A stretch of 64,000 bases of DNA from Paenibacillus sp. (GCF_031177825.1 NZ_JAPSKE010000009.1:62001-126000); one strand, 5' to 3'; shown: positions 42,375 to 52,028, numbered from the stretch's first letter. Numbers and translations are program-made. The notes: a model not told the origin generated them from the letters alone.

Positions 42375-43303
42375 GCGTCGCCGCTCCGTTCCGCGAACGC
42401 GGCTTCCGCCTCCGACAGCGTCGGCATGCCCGCCTGCGCGCCGAAGCGCGTGACGGAGAGCGACGCCGCCCGCACGGCGAAATCGAGCGCGTCCTCGACC
42501 GACCGGCCGGAAGCGAGGCCGAAGGCGAACGCCGCGTTCAAGCAGTCGCCCGCTCCCGTCGTGTCGACGGGCGTCGCCTTCGGCGCCGGCGCGACGCGGA
42601 GGCGGCCGGATTCGACGGTCGCGGCGCCGCGGCTCCCGAGCGTGACGACGAGGCGATTGCCGTAGCGCGCCTCCCACCGCTCGATCGCGGCGGCGAGCGA
42701 CGCGTCGTCTTCGGCCGCGCCGCCCCCGAGCGCCGCGAATTCCGTCTCGTTCGGCGTCACCCAGTCGGCGAGCGAGAGCATCGCCTCGGGCAGCGGCTTC
42801 GCCGGCGCCGGATTCAGAATCGTGACGACGCCGGCTTCGCGCGCGATGCGAAGCGCGCGCTCGACGGCCGGGAGCGGCACCTCCAGCTGCACGAGCAGCG
42901 CGTCCGCCGCTTTGATAACATCGCGCGACGCCTCGACCATGTCCGGCGTCACTTGGCCGTTCGCGCCCGGCACGATGACGATGCAGTTATCCTCCGGCGT
43001 ATGCAGAATCGTAGCCGTGCCGGTTGGAACGCCGGTCAGCCTCGCGACGCGGTCCGTCGACGCCCCCGCCTCCGCGAGGCCGTCGATCAGCTGCGCGCCG
43101 AAGGCGTCGTCGCCGACGGCGCCGACCATCGCGACGTTCGCGCCGAGCCTCGCGCAGCCGACCGCTTGATTCGCTCCCTTGCCTCCGGGAATGTAATGAA
43201 TCGCTTCGCCCTCGATCGTCTCCCCGACGAGCGGCATGCGGCTCGAGGAGACGACGAGATCCATGTTCAGGCTCCCGACGACGACGAGGTTCGGCGTCTT
43301 CAT
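42371..43303 (-). CDS. rbsK: Ribokinase
   Basis: PfkB-family kinase of 310 residues forming ribose-5-phosphate. The N-terminal GSLNMDLVV and YIPGGKGANQAVGCARLG and the C-terminal DTTGAGDCLNAAFAFGL (catalytic aspartate) are typical RbsK boxes; NETEF is also present. It is coupled by ATGA to the nucleoside hydrolase, whose released ribose it would phosphorylate, so this is a nucleoside-salvage operon. Confidence 0.92.
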   Translation of the reverse strand: MKTPNLVVVGSLNMDLVVSSSRMPLVGETIEGEAIHYIPGGKGANQAVGCARLGANVAMVGAVGDDAFGAQLIDGLAEAGASTDRVARLTGVPTGTATILHTPEDNCIVIVPGANGQVTPDMVEASRDVIKAADALLVQLEVPLPAVERALRIAREAGVVTILNPAPAKPLPEAMLSLADWVTPNETEFAALGGGAAEDDASLAAAIERWEARYGNRLVVTLGSRGAATVESGRLRVAPAPKATPVDTTGAGDCLNAAFAFGLASGRSVEDALDFAVRAASLSVTRFGAQAGMPTLSEAEAAFAERSGDA

Positions 43304-44223
43304 TCCGGCCGCGCTCCGATCTTCCGGAACAGATCCTTGAAGATGGCGTCCCGATGGAGGTAGTATACGCAGCGGATCGGGTGCCGCGTCGGGTCTTGGA
43401 TCCAGCGTCCATCGTCCGAAATGCGCGGACTCGGCGCGAGGTGGCTCGGCGCCCAATCCGGCTGCACGAGCCACGCGATCGTCGAGATATCCCAGATGAC
43501 GCGCGTATATCCGAAGTGATCCTTCGCGCAGTTCTTGTACGTCTCGTGGAGGTATTCCCCGATCGGGCCGACGTCCAACACATAATCGCGGATTTCCGAG
43601 AGCGACGTGTGCAGATGCGACGCCACGCCCATGCACGGCACCAGAACGACCGGGGCGCCGCAGTCGAGGACGACGCGGGCCGCGGGCACGTCCTGATACA
43701 GGTTGAACTCCCGCGTATCCGGCCAGGAGAACGCATGCCCGCCGAGCCATACGATCACGATGCGATCGACGATCGACGGCTCCATCAGAATCGCGGAAGC
43801 TACGTTCGTGATCGCGCCGATCGCCACGACGTAGAGCGGATCCTCGAGATCGCTCGCGAGCGCCCGCTCGACGAGGTTGCGGGCGGCTTCGCTCTCGACG
43901 TACCCGCCCTCCTTCGGCAAATACGACGTCGATCCCCTGTACACCGGAACGTCTTCTTTGCCGAGCAGCGGCAATATTTTCAAAATTTCCTGGTAACTCT
44001 TCTCCATTCCGTCGGCCGGCCCCGTCGACAGCTCGTTGAAGAACGGCGCTGCGTACAACGCTTCGACGGTCACGCTGTCCGGCGACGTAAGCGCATACGT
44101 AACGGCGAATTGGTCGTCGATTTCATTGAATGTGTCGGTGTCGAGCACCATGCGGATGTTCCGTCCGGGGTGTTGCAGTCGTCGGGTCACGCTAGCTGCG
44201 TCGATCGCGGGATATGTCGTCAT
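43300..44223 (-). CDS. Inosine/uridine-preferring nucleoside hydrolase family protein
   Basis: Calcium-dependent N-ribohydrolase of 307 residues, splitting nucleosides to base and ribose. The metal motif LDTDTFNEIDDQFAVTYAL fits the DxDxxxDD signature; IGAITNVASAIL and WDISTIAWLV carry further active-site residues. ATG 44223 follows GGAGG by nine bases, better than ATG 44244. First gene of the operon with rbsK and the CHY gene, divergent from an AraC regulator that probably controls it. Confidence 0.9.
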   Translation of the reverse strand: MTTYPAIDAASVTRRLQHPGRNIRMVLDTDTFNEIDDQFAVTYALTSPDSVTVEALYAAPFFNELSTGPADGMEKSYQEILKILPLLGKEDVPVYRGSTSYLPKEGGYVESEAARNLVERALASDLEDPLYVVAIGAITNVASAILMEPSIVDRIVIVWLGGHAFSWPDTREFNLYQDVPAARVVLDCGAPVVLVPCMGVASHLHTSLSEIRDYVLDVGPIGEYLHETYKNCAKDHFGYTRVIWDISTIAWLVQPDWAPSHLAPSPRISDDGRWIQDPTRHPIRCVYYLHRDAIFKDLFRKIGARPE

Positions 44224-44351
44224 CGTTCTGTTCCTCCGTATCATGATTTGGTTCTTGTCTCTCTACATCATAAATACATTCGCTCCAATTCGGTATCACG
44301 AATCGGTCTTTTTATTGTATGATTTGGCTACTAGGTTCGGAGGGATGAGGA

Positions 44352-45128
44352 ATGGTAGCGACGCTCGATTTCTTGTTTCGGGTCGACCGCCGGGCGGAGG
44401 AGACGATCCCGTTCCACCGGCATCGGTGCTACGAGCTCGTCTATTATGTCGCCGGCGAGGGGTTGACGCGGATCGGGCGGCGCGAATGGGCGTACCGACC
44501 GGGCGACTTCGCGCTCGTGCGGCCGCATACGCTGCACGACGAGCGGCGGACCGTCGCGGCCGACGTCGTCTGCGTCGGCTTCGCGCTGCCGGAGACGGCC
44601 GCGCCGCCGCTGCCCGAGGGCGTCTTCCGCGACGCCGGGGCGGAGCCGCTGCTGCCGCATCTCGCGCGGATGCTCGCGGAGCTGCAGGAGCAGCGCCCCC
44701 GCTTCGGCCGCATGCTCGATTTACTCGCGAGCCAGCTCGCCGTCGAGCTCGAACGCCGGCTGCCGGCCGAGGCGCCGCCGGCGGCGGAGGACCCTTTCCA
44801 ATATACGCGGAATTATATGAACGAGCACTTCTCGCAGAAAATCGACTTCGCCTCGCTGTCCGCGCTCGCCGGGTACAGCTATGATCGATATCGGCATCTG
44901 TTCAAGGATCGCACCGGTTTTTCGCCCGGCCAATACGTCGTCAACAAGCGGCTGGAGCACGCCTGCAAGCTGCTGCGGCAGACGGGCTTGTCGGTCTCCG
45001 CCGTCGCGATGGAATGCGGCTTCTCGAACGACGCGCAGTTCTGCAGCGTATTCAAGCGCGAACAGGGCATGACCCCCGGGCAATACCGCGAACGCGGCCT
45101 CGAAGGGTCGCCGGCGCATGCGCCGTAA
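44352..45128 (+). CDS. AraC-family transcriptional regulator
   Basis: Regulator of 258 residues. An N-terminal cupin (IPFHRHRCYELVYYVAGEG, RPHTLHDE) is followed by the two AraC helix-turn-helix motifs FASLSALAGYSYDRYRHLFK and VAMECGFSNDAQFCSVFKR. GGAGGG precedes ATG. Transcribed away from the nucleoside hydrolase operon with 128 bp between the starts, so it is the probable activator of that operon. Effector unknown; a nucleoside or ribose is a reasonable guess. The gap 45129-45373 after it shows nothing. Confidence 0.9.
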   Translation: MVATLDFLFRVDRRAEETIPFHRHRCYELVYYVAGEGLTRIGRREWAYRPGDFALVRPHTLHDERRTVAADVVCVGFALPETAAPPLPEGVFRDAGAEPLLPHLARMLAELQEQRPRFGRMLDLLASQLAVELERRLPAEAPPAAEDPFQYTRNYMNEHFSQKIDFASLSALAGYSYDRYRHLFKDRTGFSPGQYVVNKRLEHACKLLRQTGLSVSAVAMECGFSNDAQFCSVFKREQGMTPGQYRERGLEGSPAHAP

Positions 45129-45373
45129 GTACGCACGGCGCACGGGTCCGGCGCTGCTGCGGATTCGCGCTAAGCGCCGGGTTTCCGTCTGCCGCCGGTT
45201 TCCACGCGAATTGCACGGCGACGCAGCGCTTTTTGCACCGCTCCAGTCTACTTTCTGCACCAACGCGCAGAACTTCCCTACCCTGGGCGCGGGAACGAAC
45301 GAGAATGCGTATGGGGAACGGAGACATGCCGCGATTAGCGCGCGAATCGCGAAGGCGCAGGTCGAATACGGCG

Positions 45374-45398
45374 AAAAAGCGGAGGCCGAAGCCCCCGC
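45374..45398 (-). terminator. Terminator of the M29 aminopeptidase gene
   Basis: GCGGGGGC-TTCG-GCCTCCGC (one mismatch) followed by TTTTT on the minus strand, immediately after the stop codon. Confidence 0.85.
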
Positions 45399-46520
45399 CT
45401 ACTCTCCCGCCCCCGTCAGCCGCTCCGGATTTAAAGCGAGCAGCTCGTCGACGACGAAGCGTCCGTCCTTGCCGATCAGCACGTCGTCGAAGTAGATTTC
45501 GCCCCCGCCGTGTTCGGCGCGAAGCAGCAAGACGATATCCCAATGGATCATCGAACGGTTCCCATTGTCGCATTCCTCGTACGCGTTGCCAAGCGCGAAA
45601 TGGACGCTGCCGCTGATCTTCTCGTCGAAGCCGACGTCGTTCATGATCCGGTCGACGTACGGATTGACGCCGATCGCGAACTCGCCGACGTACCGCGCGC
45701 CCTCGTCGACGTCGAGAATGTCGAACAGCTTCGCGTCGTTGTCGCTGGACGCTTCGACGACGCGGCCGTCCCGGAACGTCAGCGACAGCCGGTTGAACGT
45801 ATGCCCGCGGTAAGAGGTCGGCGCATTGAAGAAAACCGTCCCGTTGACCGAATCCCGCACGGGCGCCGAGAACACCTCGCCGTCCGGCAAATTCACCTTC
45901 CCGTCGCACGCGATGCCCGGAAGTCCCCGGATCGAAAACGACAAGTCCGTCCCCGGCGCGACGATCCGAACGCGATCCGTACGCTCCATAAGGGCGGCGA
46001 GCGGCTTCATCGCCTCGGACATGCCCCGGTAATCCATCGTGCACGTCTTGAACAGGAAGTCCGTGTACGCTTCCGTGCTCATGCCGGCCAGCTGGGCGTA
46101 CGCCTTCGACGGATAGTTGAACAGCGTCCATCGCTTCCGGTGCGTCTCTTCCGTCACCGGCCGGAACGCGCGTTGGTACGCATTCCGGCGCTCCGCCGGA
46201 ATGTCGGCGTATTCGGAGACGTTCTCTTCGCCGAGCAGCTGCACGACCGCGTCCATCTCCTTGACGCGGGCCAGCTTGTACGAAGCGTCCGCCTCGAACT
46301 GCGCGTCCGTGCCGCCGATCTGGAGCTTCCGAAGCACCGAATAGTCCGTAATCTCGACGAACGCCAGCCCTCCGGCGCGGTGCACCTCCTCCACGAACGC
46401 CGATACGGCGTTCATATCCTTCACGTCGAGCGCGGCGATCAACACCTTCTCCCCCGGCTGCACGTTGAGCGAATACGTCACGACGTTGCGAGCGAGCCGG
46501 GTCATACGCGGATCTATCAT
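45399..46520 (-). CDS. M29-family aminopeptidase (AmpS/PepS type)
   Basis: Metallo-aminopeptidase of 373 residues, cytoplasmic. M29 features are the N-terminal NVQPGEKVLIAALDV domain, FSIRGLPGIACDGKVNLPDGEVFSAPV, FDILDVDEGARYVGEFAIG, and the metal-binding HFALGNAYEEC and IHWDIVLL near the C terminus. It removes N-terminal residues from peptides. ATG 46520 lies nine bases after AAGGGG. Divergent from the MocR-type gene, across a large palindrome. A terminator follows directly. Confidence 0.9.
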   Translation of the reverse strand: MIDPRMTRLARNVVTYSLNVQPGEKVLIAALDVKDMNAVSAFVEEVHRAGGLAFVEITDYSVLRKLQIGGTDAQFEADASYKLARVKEMDAVVQLLGEENVSEYADIPAERRNAYQRAFRPVTEETHRKRWTLFNYPSKAYAQLAGMSTEAYTDFLFKTCTMDYRGMSEAMKPLAALMERTDRVRIVAPGTDLSFSIRGLPGIACDGKVNLPDGEVFSAPVRDSVNGTVFFNAPTSYRGHTFNRLSLTFRDGRVVEASSDNDAKLFDILDVDEGARYVGEFAIGVNPYVDRIMNDVGFDEKISGSVHFALGNAYEECDNGNRSMIHWDIVLLLRAEHGGGEIYFDDVLIGKDGRFVVDELLALNPERLTGAGE

Positions 46521-46599
46521 AAGGAACATCCCCTTTTCTTTCGTCCTTTAGGCAACCATCTCATTGTAACGGAATCGGCGCGCGCCGTCTCCATCCAAG

Positions 46600-46623
46600 T
46601 TGGTTGGTTCTCGAACCAACCAA
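46600..46623. promoter_or_regulatory. 24-bp palindrome between the aminopeptidase and MocR genes
   Basis: Arms TTGGTTGGTTC (46600-46610) and GAACCAACCAA (46613-46623) are perfect complements around two bases and contain internal GGTT repeats. A TATGAT -10 for the MocR gene sits at 46628-46633. A likely operator for the MocR protein acting on one or both promoters. Confidence 0.65.
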
Positions 46624-46672
46624 ATGATATGATGAACCGAAGCACGTACTTGGGGGAAAAGGGGACGTCCGC

Positions 46673-48121
46673 ATGCATTCGGATCTGCATTGGAAGCCCG
46701 ACCGCGCATCGCCCGTGCCGATCGTACGGCAGGTGGTCGATCGTCTGAAGGAGAAAATCGCGCGCGGCGAGTGGACGGTCGGGATGAAAATTCCGTCGCA
46801 GCGCGCATTGGCCGCGGCCCTCGGCGTCAACCGCAGCACGATCGTCGAGGCCGTCGACGAACTCGCGTCGCTCGGCTTGCTCGAAGGCAACCGGGGCGGG
46901 GGCACGCGCGTCGTCAATACGACCTGGGGGATGCTGACCGCGTCCGCGCCGCCCAAGTGGAACGAATACGTCGCCTCCGGGCTGTACGAGTCCAATCTGC
47001 ACGTCGTGCAGCGCATCAATCAGCCGCCGCCCGGCCTCGTCCGCCTCGGCTCCGGAGAACTAGCTCCTACGCTGCTGCCGCAGGAGCAGACGCGGCGGCT
47101 GTTCGAGCGGCTGGCGGAACGCCCCGTCCCGCTCGGCTACGAGGAGCCGCTCGGCAATGCATATCTTCGGGAGAAGCTCTCCGAATGGCTGAACGTTCGC
47201 GGCGTCGCGGCGTCGCCGTCTTCGATCCTCATCGTCTCCGGCGCGATCCAAGCGCTGCAGCTGATCTCGCTGTCGCTGCTGCGGAAGGGCGACGCCGTCT
47301 TGACAGAATCGCCCTCGTACCTCTACTCGCTGCAGGTGTTTCAGTCGGCCGGCATGCGGCTGAGAGGGCTGCCGATCGAACAGGGCGGTCTCCAGGCGGA
47401 GTCGGTGGCCGCCAGCCAACGGCAACAGAAAGCCGCGCTGCTCTACACGAATCCGACGTTCCACAATCCGACCGGCGCGACGCTCGACGCGCGCGGACGC
47501 GAGGCGCTGCTCCGGGTATGCGAGCGGGAGCGCCTCCCCGTCATCGAGGACGACGTGTATCGAGAGCTGTGGCTCGACGCGCCGCCGCCGCCGCCGATCA
47601 AGTCGATGGACCGACAAGGGACGGTCCTGTACCTCGGCAGCTTGTCCAAGACGCTCAGCCCGGGCCTTCGCATCGGTTGGGTCGTCGGCCCGGAATCCGT
47701 CGTCGGCCGGCTCGCCGACGTCAAGATGCAGACCGACTACGGCGCCAGCTCGCTCTCGCAATGGGCGGCGGCGGAGTGGCTCGGCAGCGGGCTGTACGAC
47801 GAGCGACTCGCGATCGTGCGCGGCGAGCTCCGCGGACGCAGAGAAGAGATGCTCTCGCTGCTGCGCAAGCATCTCTCCGGTCTCGCCTCCTGGAACGTCC
47901 CTGACGGAGGCTTCTATATATGGCTGACGCTCGCGCCGGACGTCGCCGTCGACGCCGGACGGTTGTTCGACGAAGCGCTGCGCCGCGGCGTCCTGCTGAA
48001 TCCCGGTTTTCTCTATGACCGGGGAGACGTTCGATCGCTGCGCCTGTCTTACGCGTACGCCTCGACCGAGGAGCTGGACCGGGGCGTGCGCGTCCTGAAA
48101 CAATTATTGCTTGGCCGGTAA
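46673..48121 (+). CDS. MocR-family (GntR HTH plus aminotransferase) regulator
   Basis: Regulator of 482 residues. The N-terminal winged helix of GntR type (about 14-80: KIPSQRALAAALGVNRSTIVEAVDEL) is joined to a class I aminotransferase-like domain with the PLP lysine in YLGSLSKTLSPGLRIGW and NPTFHNPTG. MocR proteins sense PLP-linked amines or amino acids and regulate a divergent neighbour, here the M29 aminopeptidase. RBS AAGGGG before ATG. Its 3' end overlaps the convergent GH51 gene by 18 bp. Some members lose transaminase activity; this cannot be judged here. Confidence 0.9.
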   Translation: MHSDLHWKPDRASPVPIVRQVVDRLKEKIARGEWTVGMKIPSQRALAAALGVNRSTIVEAVDELASLGLLEGNRGGGTRVVNTTWGMLTASAPPKWNEYVASGLYESNLHVVQRINQPPPGLVRLGSGELAPTLLPQEQTRRLFERLAERPVPLGYEEPLGNAYLREKLSEWLNVRGVAASPSSILIVSGAIQALQLISLSLLRKGDAVLTESPSYLYSLQVFQSAGMRLRGLPIEQGGLQAESVAASQRQQKAALLYTNPTFHNPTGATLDARGREALLRVCERERLPVIEDDVYRELWLDAPPPPPIKSMDRQGTVLYLGSLSKTLSPGLRIGWVVGPESVVGRLADVKMQTDYGASSLSQWAAAEWLGSGLYDERLAIVRGELRGRREEMLSLLRKHLSGLASWNVPDGGFYIWLTLAPDVAVDAGRLFDEALRRGVLLNPGFLYDRGDVRSLRLSYAYASTEELDRGVRVLKQLLLGR

Positions 48122-50137
48122 TTCGACCGCATAGATCGAGTGCGCCTTGAGGCGCAGCGACAGCGCTCCGCTTCCCTCCGTCGCGACCTCGAATCGCCGG
48201 CTGACGACCGCTTCCGGCTGGAACACGTCGTTGACGAGGTCGATGCGGTCTCCCGCGATTTCCCGTACGACCGCGCCAGGCGCGGCTTCGAAGCCGTTCA
48301 CGCGCAGCTCCGCGTCGACGTCCTCGAGGGAGCGGTTCACGACGAGGGCGGTCAGCTTGCGTCCGTCCCGGCTGACGCAGCAGACGACATCGAGCGTCGG
48401 CAGGCCGTTCGTCGGCACGCCCCACGCGTGCTTCGGCGCGTCGAACGTATCGCAGCTCAGCTCATGTCCCACGACCCGGGCGATGTCCGCGTTCGCGAAC
48501 AGCTCGAGCGCATAATACGTCGGCGTGCCGTAGACGAGATCCCCCTTGCCGCTCCAGCCCGGCAAGCGTCCCTTCTTCTGATCGGCGTAGTTGTCGCCGA
48601 CCCGGATGCAGCCGCCGAGCCAGCCGTTCACGAGATCGGAGAAGCTGCCGATCTCCACGATGTCGCAGCTTCGGATCATCTCGTTCAAATTCGCCGCGTT
48701 CGCGACGGCGGCTTCCAGCGTATGCTCGTTCGGCAGCCCTTGGCGAATCGTGTTCGGGTAGTACATCGTGTTGTACTCCGTGATCGCCAGCTTCACGTGC
48801 CGCCCCTTCTCGCTGCTCCGGATCGCGTCCGCGGCTTGGCGGATCGCGTACCGCGACACTTCGGGATAGCTGACGATCGCGCGGAACTTCTCCTCCGCGG
48901 GCGCGCGTTCGGCGGCGTCTCTGCCCGGATACCCATACGTGGAGTAATGCTGGTAAATGTGCATCGTCAGGTAATCGATATGCTCGCCTGCGATGGCGAG
49001 CACCGTACGGTTCCATGCGTCGTCCGTATGACCGCAGCCGAGCAGGACGAGCTCCGGGTCGGCGGCCTTCATCTCCTTCGCGAAAGCGACGAGACGATGC
49101 GCGTACTCCTCCGCGGCGCAATGCCCGACCTGCCACGGTCCCCACACTTCGTTCCCGATCTCCCAATATTTCGCCCGGAACGGTTCGACGCGGCCGTGCG
49201 ACGCCCGCAGCGCGCCGAGCGGATCGGCCTCGGCGTCCGCGTTGCAATAGCGGATCCATTCCGCCGCTTCCTCGGGCGCGCCCGAGCCGTCGTTCACGCA
49301 GATGAGCGGTTCGACGCCGAGCCGTTCGCAAAACTCCAAAAACTCGATCGTGCCGAAATATTTATCCGCTTGATGGTCCCACGCTTCGTTCATGACGTTC
49401 GGACGTTCGTAGGCCGGTCCGACCCCTTGCCGCCAATGGTACGCGCTGATGTAGTTGCCGCCGAGCCGCATCATGCCGGCGTTCAGCCGTTTCGCCATGT
49501 CGAAGACGTCGCGCTTGACGAGGCCGACATGATCCTCCGGCAGCAGCGATACGTGATCCAGCCACAGCGTGCCGGTCGAGATCGAATCCTTCCACGACTT
49601 CTCCTCGGAGCTGATCGTCAGGCGGAGCTCGGCGTCGGCGCTCGCGGCGGAGACGCGGAGTTCCGTCTTGTACTCCCTCCAGTCGTGGCTTTCGATCGAG
49701 ACCTCGACTTCGCCGAGCGTCTTCCCCGTCAGACGGTCCACGACCGCGAGCCGCACCGACTCGATCTCCTTCGTCGCCCTCGCGAACAGCTTCGCCTCGT
49801 AGCGAATGCCGCCCCGGACGGAGACGCGCTGCGCGATTCCCGCGTAACACCGGTCGTCGCTTGCGATTCGAATTTTCTGGCTGTGTCCGGAATGGCGCGG
49901 CGCCGGCGGCTCCAACGCGAACTTCGTATTTTTCCCGTTCGTGATCGGCATCCATTCGCCGGAGACGCCGGGGGCGAACTCCGCCTCCTTTTCGAAATCC
50001 ATATTTTTCAAGGGGAACGCCAACATCGCATCCATATGGTCGCGGATATCCTCGACGAAATGGCCGAACAAGAACGGATGAATCTCGCCTTTCTCTACGC
50101 GGTCGCCATGGATGAGCAGCTTCGCATGTTTCGCCAA
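48104..50137 (-). CDS. GH51 alpha-L-arabinofuranosidase
   Basis: Retaining alpha-L-arabinofuranosidase of 677 residues. The acid/base is Glu330 in KYWEIGNEVWG and the nucleophile Glu454 in AITEYNT. A carbohydrate-binding-like beta-sandwich (about 70-200, ending SISTGTLWLDHVSLLP) and a C-terminal beta domain flank the barrel; FGHFVEDI at the start is family-typical. No signal peptide, so it works on imported arabino-oligosaccharides. It starts at TTG 50137 behind GAGAGGA, 28 bp after the LplC-like permease gene, in the transporter operon. Confidence 0.94.
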   Translation of the reverse strand: MAKHAKLLIHGDRVEKGEIHPFLFGHFVEDIRDHMDAMLAFPLKNMDFEKEAEFAPGVSGEWMPITNGKNTKFALEPPAPRHSGHSQKIRIASDDRCYAGIAQRVSVRGGIRYEAKLFARATKEIESVRLAVVDRLTGKTLGEVEVSIESHDWREYKTELRVSAASADAELRLTISSEEKSWKDSISTGTLWLDHVSLLPEDHVGLVKRDVFDMAKRLNAGMMRLGGNYISAYHWRQGVGPAYERPNVMNEAWDHQADKYFGTIEFLEFCERLGVEPLICVNDGSGAPEEAAEWIRYCNADAEADPLGALRASHGRVEPFRAKYWEIGNEVWGPWQVGHCAAEEYAHRLVAFAKEMKAADPELVLLGCGHTDDAWNRTVLAIAGEHIDYLTMHIYQHYSTYGYPGRDAAERAPAEEKFRAIVSYPEVSRYAIRQAADAIRSSEKGRHVKLAITEYNTMYYPNTIRQGLPNEHTLEAAVANAANLNEMIRSCDIVEIGSFSDLVNGWLGGCIRVGDNYADQKKGRLPGWSGKGDLVYGTPTYYALELFANADIARVVGHELSCDTFDAPKHAWGVPTNGLPTLDVVCCVSRDGRKLTALVVNRSLEDVDAELRVNGFEAAPGAVVREIAGDRIDLVNDVFQPEAVVSRRFEVATEGSGALSLRLKAHSIYAVELPAKQ

Positions 50138-50164
50138 TCGATTTCAGTCCTCTCCGTAATTTCT

Positions 50165-51088
50165 TTACCCTTTGATCGAGCCGATCATAACGCCCTTCAC
50201 GAAATGCTTCTGCACGAACGGGTACATGATCAGCACCGGGATGCTCGCGATAATGATAAGCGCGTACTTGATGCTCTCGGCGAGCAGGAGCTTCTCGGTC
50301 ATGCCGAACGAGGAGCCGCCTTCGTCGAGATAGCTGCTCTGGCTGATGATCAAAATTTCGCGCAGCACCAGCTGCAGCGGATACAGCGCGTCGTTGCGTA
50401 AATAGATGAGCGCGTTAAAGAACGCGTTCCAGTGCCCGACGGCGTAAAACAGCACCATGACGGCGATAATCGGCTTCGACAGCGGCAGGATGATATGCGT
50501 CAGCATCCGAACGTTCGAGCACCCGTCGATATGAGCGGCTTCCTGCACCTCCCACGGGATGTTCGACTGGAAATACGTGCGCATCACGATCAGGTTGTAC
50601 GTCGCGATCGCGTTCGGCACGAGGAGCGCCCAGATCGTGTTCACCATGCCGAGATCTCTCACGAGCAAGTACGTCGGGATCAGCCCGCCGTTGAAAAACA
50701 TCGTAAACGTGACGACGAACATAAAGACGTTGCGTCCGGGCAAATCCCTTCGAGACAGCGGGTAGGCGGCCAACGTCGTCAGGAAGATGTTCACGACCGT
50801 CCCCGCGAACGAATAGAACAAGGTGTTTTTATAACCGACCCACACCGCGCCGTAGTTGAACACTTCGCGGTAGGCGTCCAGCGTAAAGCCGACGGGCCAC
50901 AGCCACATCTCTCCGTTCATGACCTGTCTCGGGTCGCTGAACGACGCGCTGAGGACGAAGAGCAGCGGATACAATACAATCAGCAAGATGACCGCCGCTA
51001 CCGCATTCACGCCGGCGTCGAACCATCGTCCGTCGTCGATGGCGCTCCGCGCGCGAACGGCAGCGGCGCTTCCCCGTTCGGTTACCAT
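50165..51088 (-). CDS. Carbohydrate ABC transporter permease, LplC type
   Basis: Inner-membrane permease of 307 residues with six predicted helices, starting LILLIVLYPLLFVLSASFS. The EAA loop is EAAHIDGCSNVRMLTHIILPLSKP, and the family tail reads FVKGVMIGSIKG. It pairs with the LplB-like permease upstream, whose stop it overlaps by seven bases. The ATPase is not encoded here and is probably a shared MsmX-like protein. Confidence 0.93.
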   Translation of the reverse strand: MVTERGSAAAVRARSAIDDGRWFDAGVNAVAAVILLIVLYPLLFVLSASFSDPRQVMNGEMWLWPVGFTLDAYREVFNYGAVWVGYKNTLFYSFAGTVVNIFLTTLAAYPLSRRDLPGRNVFMFVVTFTMFFNGGLIPTYLLVRDLGMVNTIWALLVPNAIATYNLIVMRTYFQSNIPWEVQEAAHIDGCSNVRMLTHIILPLSKPIIAVMVLFYAVGHWNAFFNALIYLRNDALYPLQLVLREILIISQSSYLDEGGSSFGMTEKLLLAESIKYALIIIASIPVLIMYPFVQKHFVKGVMIGSIKG

Positions 51089-51987
51089 AGGCTCGTCTCC
51101 GCTTTCTTCCGGGCGTACCGGTTAATGAGCACCAGCAAGGCGAAGTTGATGACGGAATTGAACAAGCCGATCGCCGCGCTGTAGCTGAAATCTCCTTGCA
51201 GAATGCCGTTCTGATATACGAACGTCTGAATGACGTCGCTAGCGTCCTTGTTCAAGCTGTTTTGCATCAGCAAGATTTTTTCGAAGCCGACGTTCATAAA
51301 GTGGCCGATATCGAGAATGAGCAGAATGACGATAATCGGGAAGATGCCGGGAAGCGACACGTGCCGAATGCGCTGCCACCGTCCCGCGCCGTCGATCTTG
51401 GCGGCCTCGTACAGCTGCGGGTTGACGCCGGCGAGCGCCGCGATATAAATAATGGACTGCCAGCCCATGTTTTGCCAAATGTTCGATCCGATGAAGACGG
51501 TCTTGAACCATTCCGCCTTCTCGAGGAACGCGACGGGCTCGATGCCGATTTCCTTCAACGCGATATTGACGAAGCCGGCTTGCGGGTTAAGGAACAGCTG
51601 AAGCATGCCGACGATGACGACGACGGAAATAAAGTGCGGCATATAAGTGACGTTCTGCAGCAGCTTCTTATACCGCTCGCCTTTCATCTCGTTGATCAGC
51701 AATGCGAGGAAGATCGGAATCGGAAACGCGAATAAGAGCGAGTAGACGCTGATCGAGACCGTATTCCATAACAACCTGCCGAAATAATAGGATGAGAAAA
51801 ATCGATCGAAGTTTTCGAAGCCGACCCATTCGCTTCCCGCGATGCCCCGCGCCGGATTGAAATCCCTGAACGCGATTTGCAGTCCGTACATCGGCCCGTA
51901 CTGGAACAAAATGTACCACGCCATCGGGATGAGCAGCATCAAGTATAAATCATAGCGGGTGAACACTCTTTTGAACGTGCGCTCCAC
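51082..51987 (-). CDS. Carbohydrate ABC transporter permease, LplB type
   Basis: First permease of the importer, 301 residues: FTRYDLYLMLLIPMAWYILF opens the first helix, followed by GLQIAFRDFNP and the EAA loop YEAAKIDGAGRWQRIRHVSLPGI. GTG 51987 is chosen since GGAGG lies nine bases upstream; the frame continues open into the gap only by GC bias. It follows the binding-protein gene after an 86-bp gap holding a small stem-loop. Confidence 0.92.
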   Translation of the reverse strand: MERTFKRVFTRYDLYLMLLIPMAWYILFQYGPMYGLQIAFRDFNPARGIAGSEWVGFENFDRFFSSYYFGRLLWNTVSISVYSLLFAFPIPIFLALLINEMKGERYKKLLQNVTYMPHFISVVVIVGMLQLFLNPQAGFVNIALKEIGIEPVAFLEKAEWFKTVFIGSNIWQNMGWQSIIYIAALAGVNPQLYEAAKIDGAGRWQRIRHVSLPGIFPIIVILLILDIGHFMNVGFEKILLMQNSLNKDASDVIQTFVYQNGILQGDFSYSAAIGLFNSVINFALLVLINRYARKKAETSLW

Positions 51988-52028
51988 TGTGGCGTCCCTC
52001 CATTCCCGGCGGCCCGGCGGCCGGAGCG

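Noticed and set aside
48140-50401. 753-codon plus-strand frame opposite the GH51 and permease genes
   Set aside because: Runs across two genes with recognised catalytic and EAA motifs on the minus strand; GC-bias artefact.
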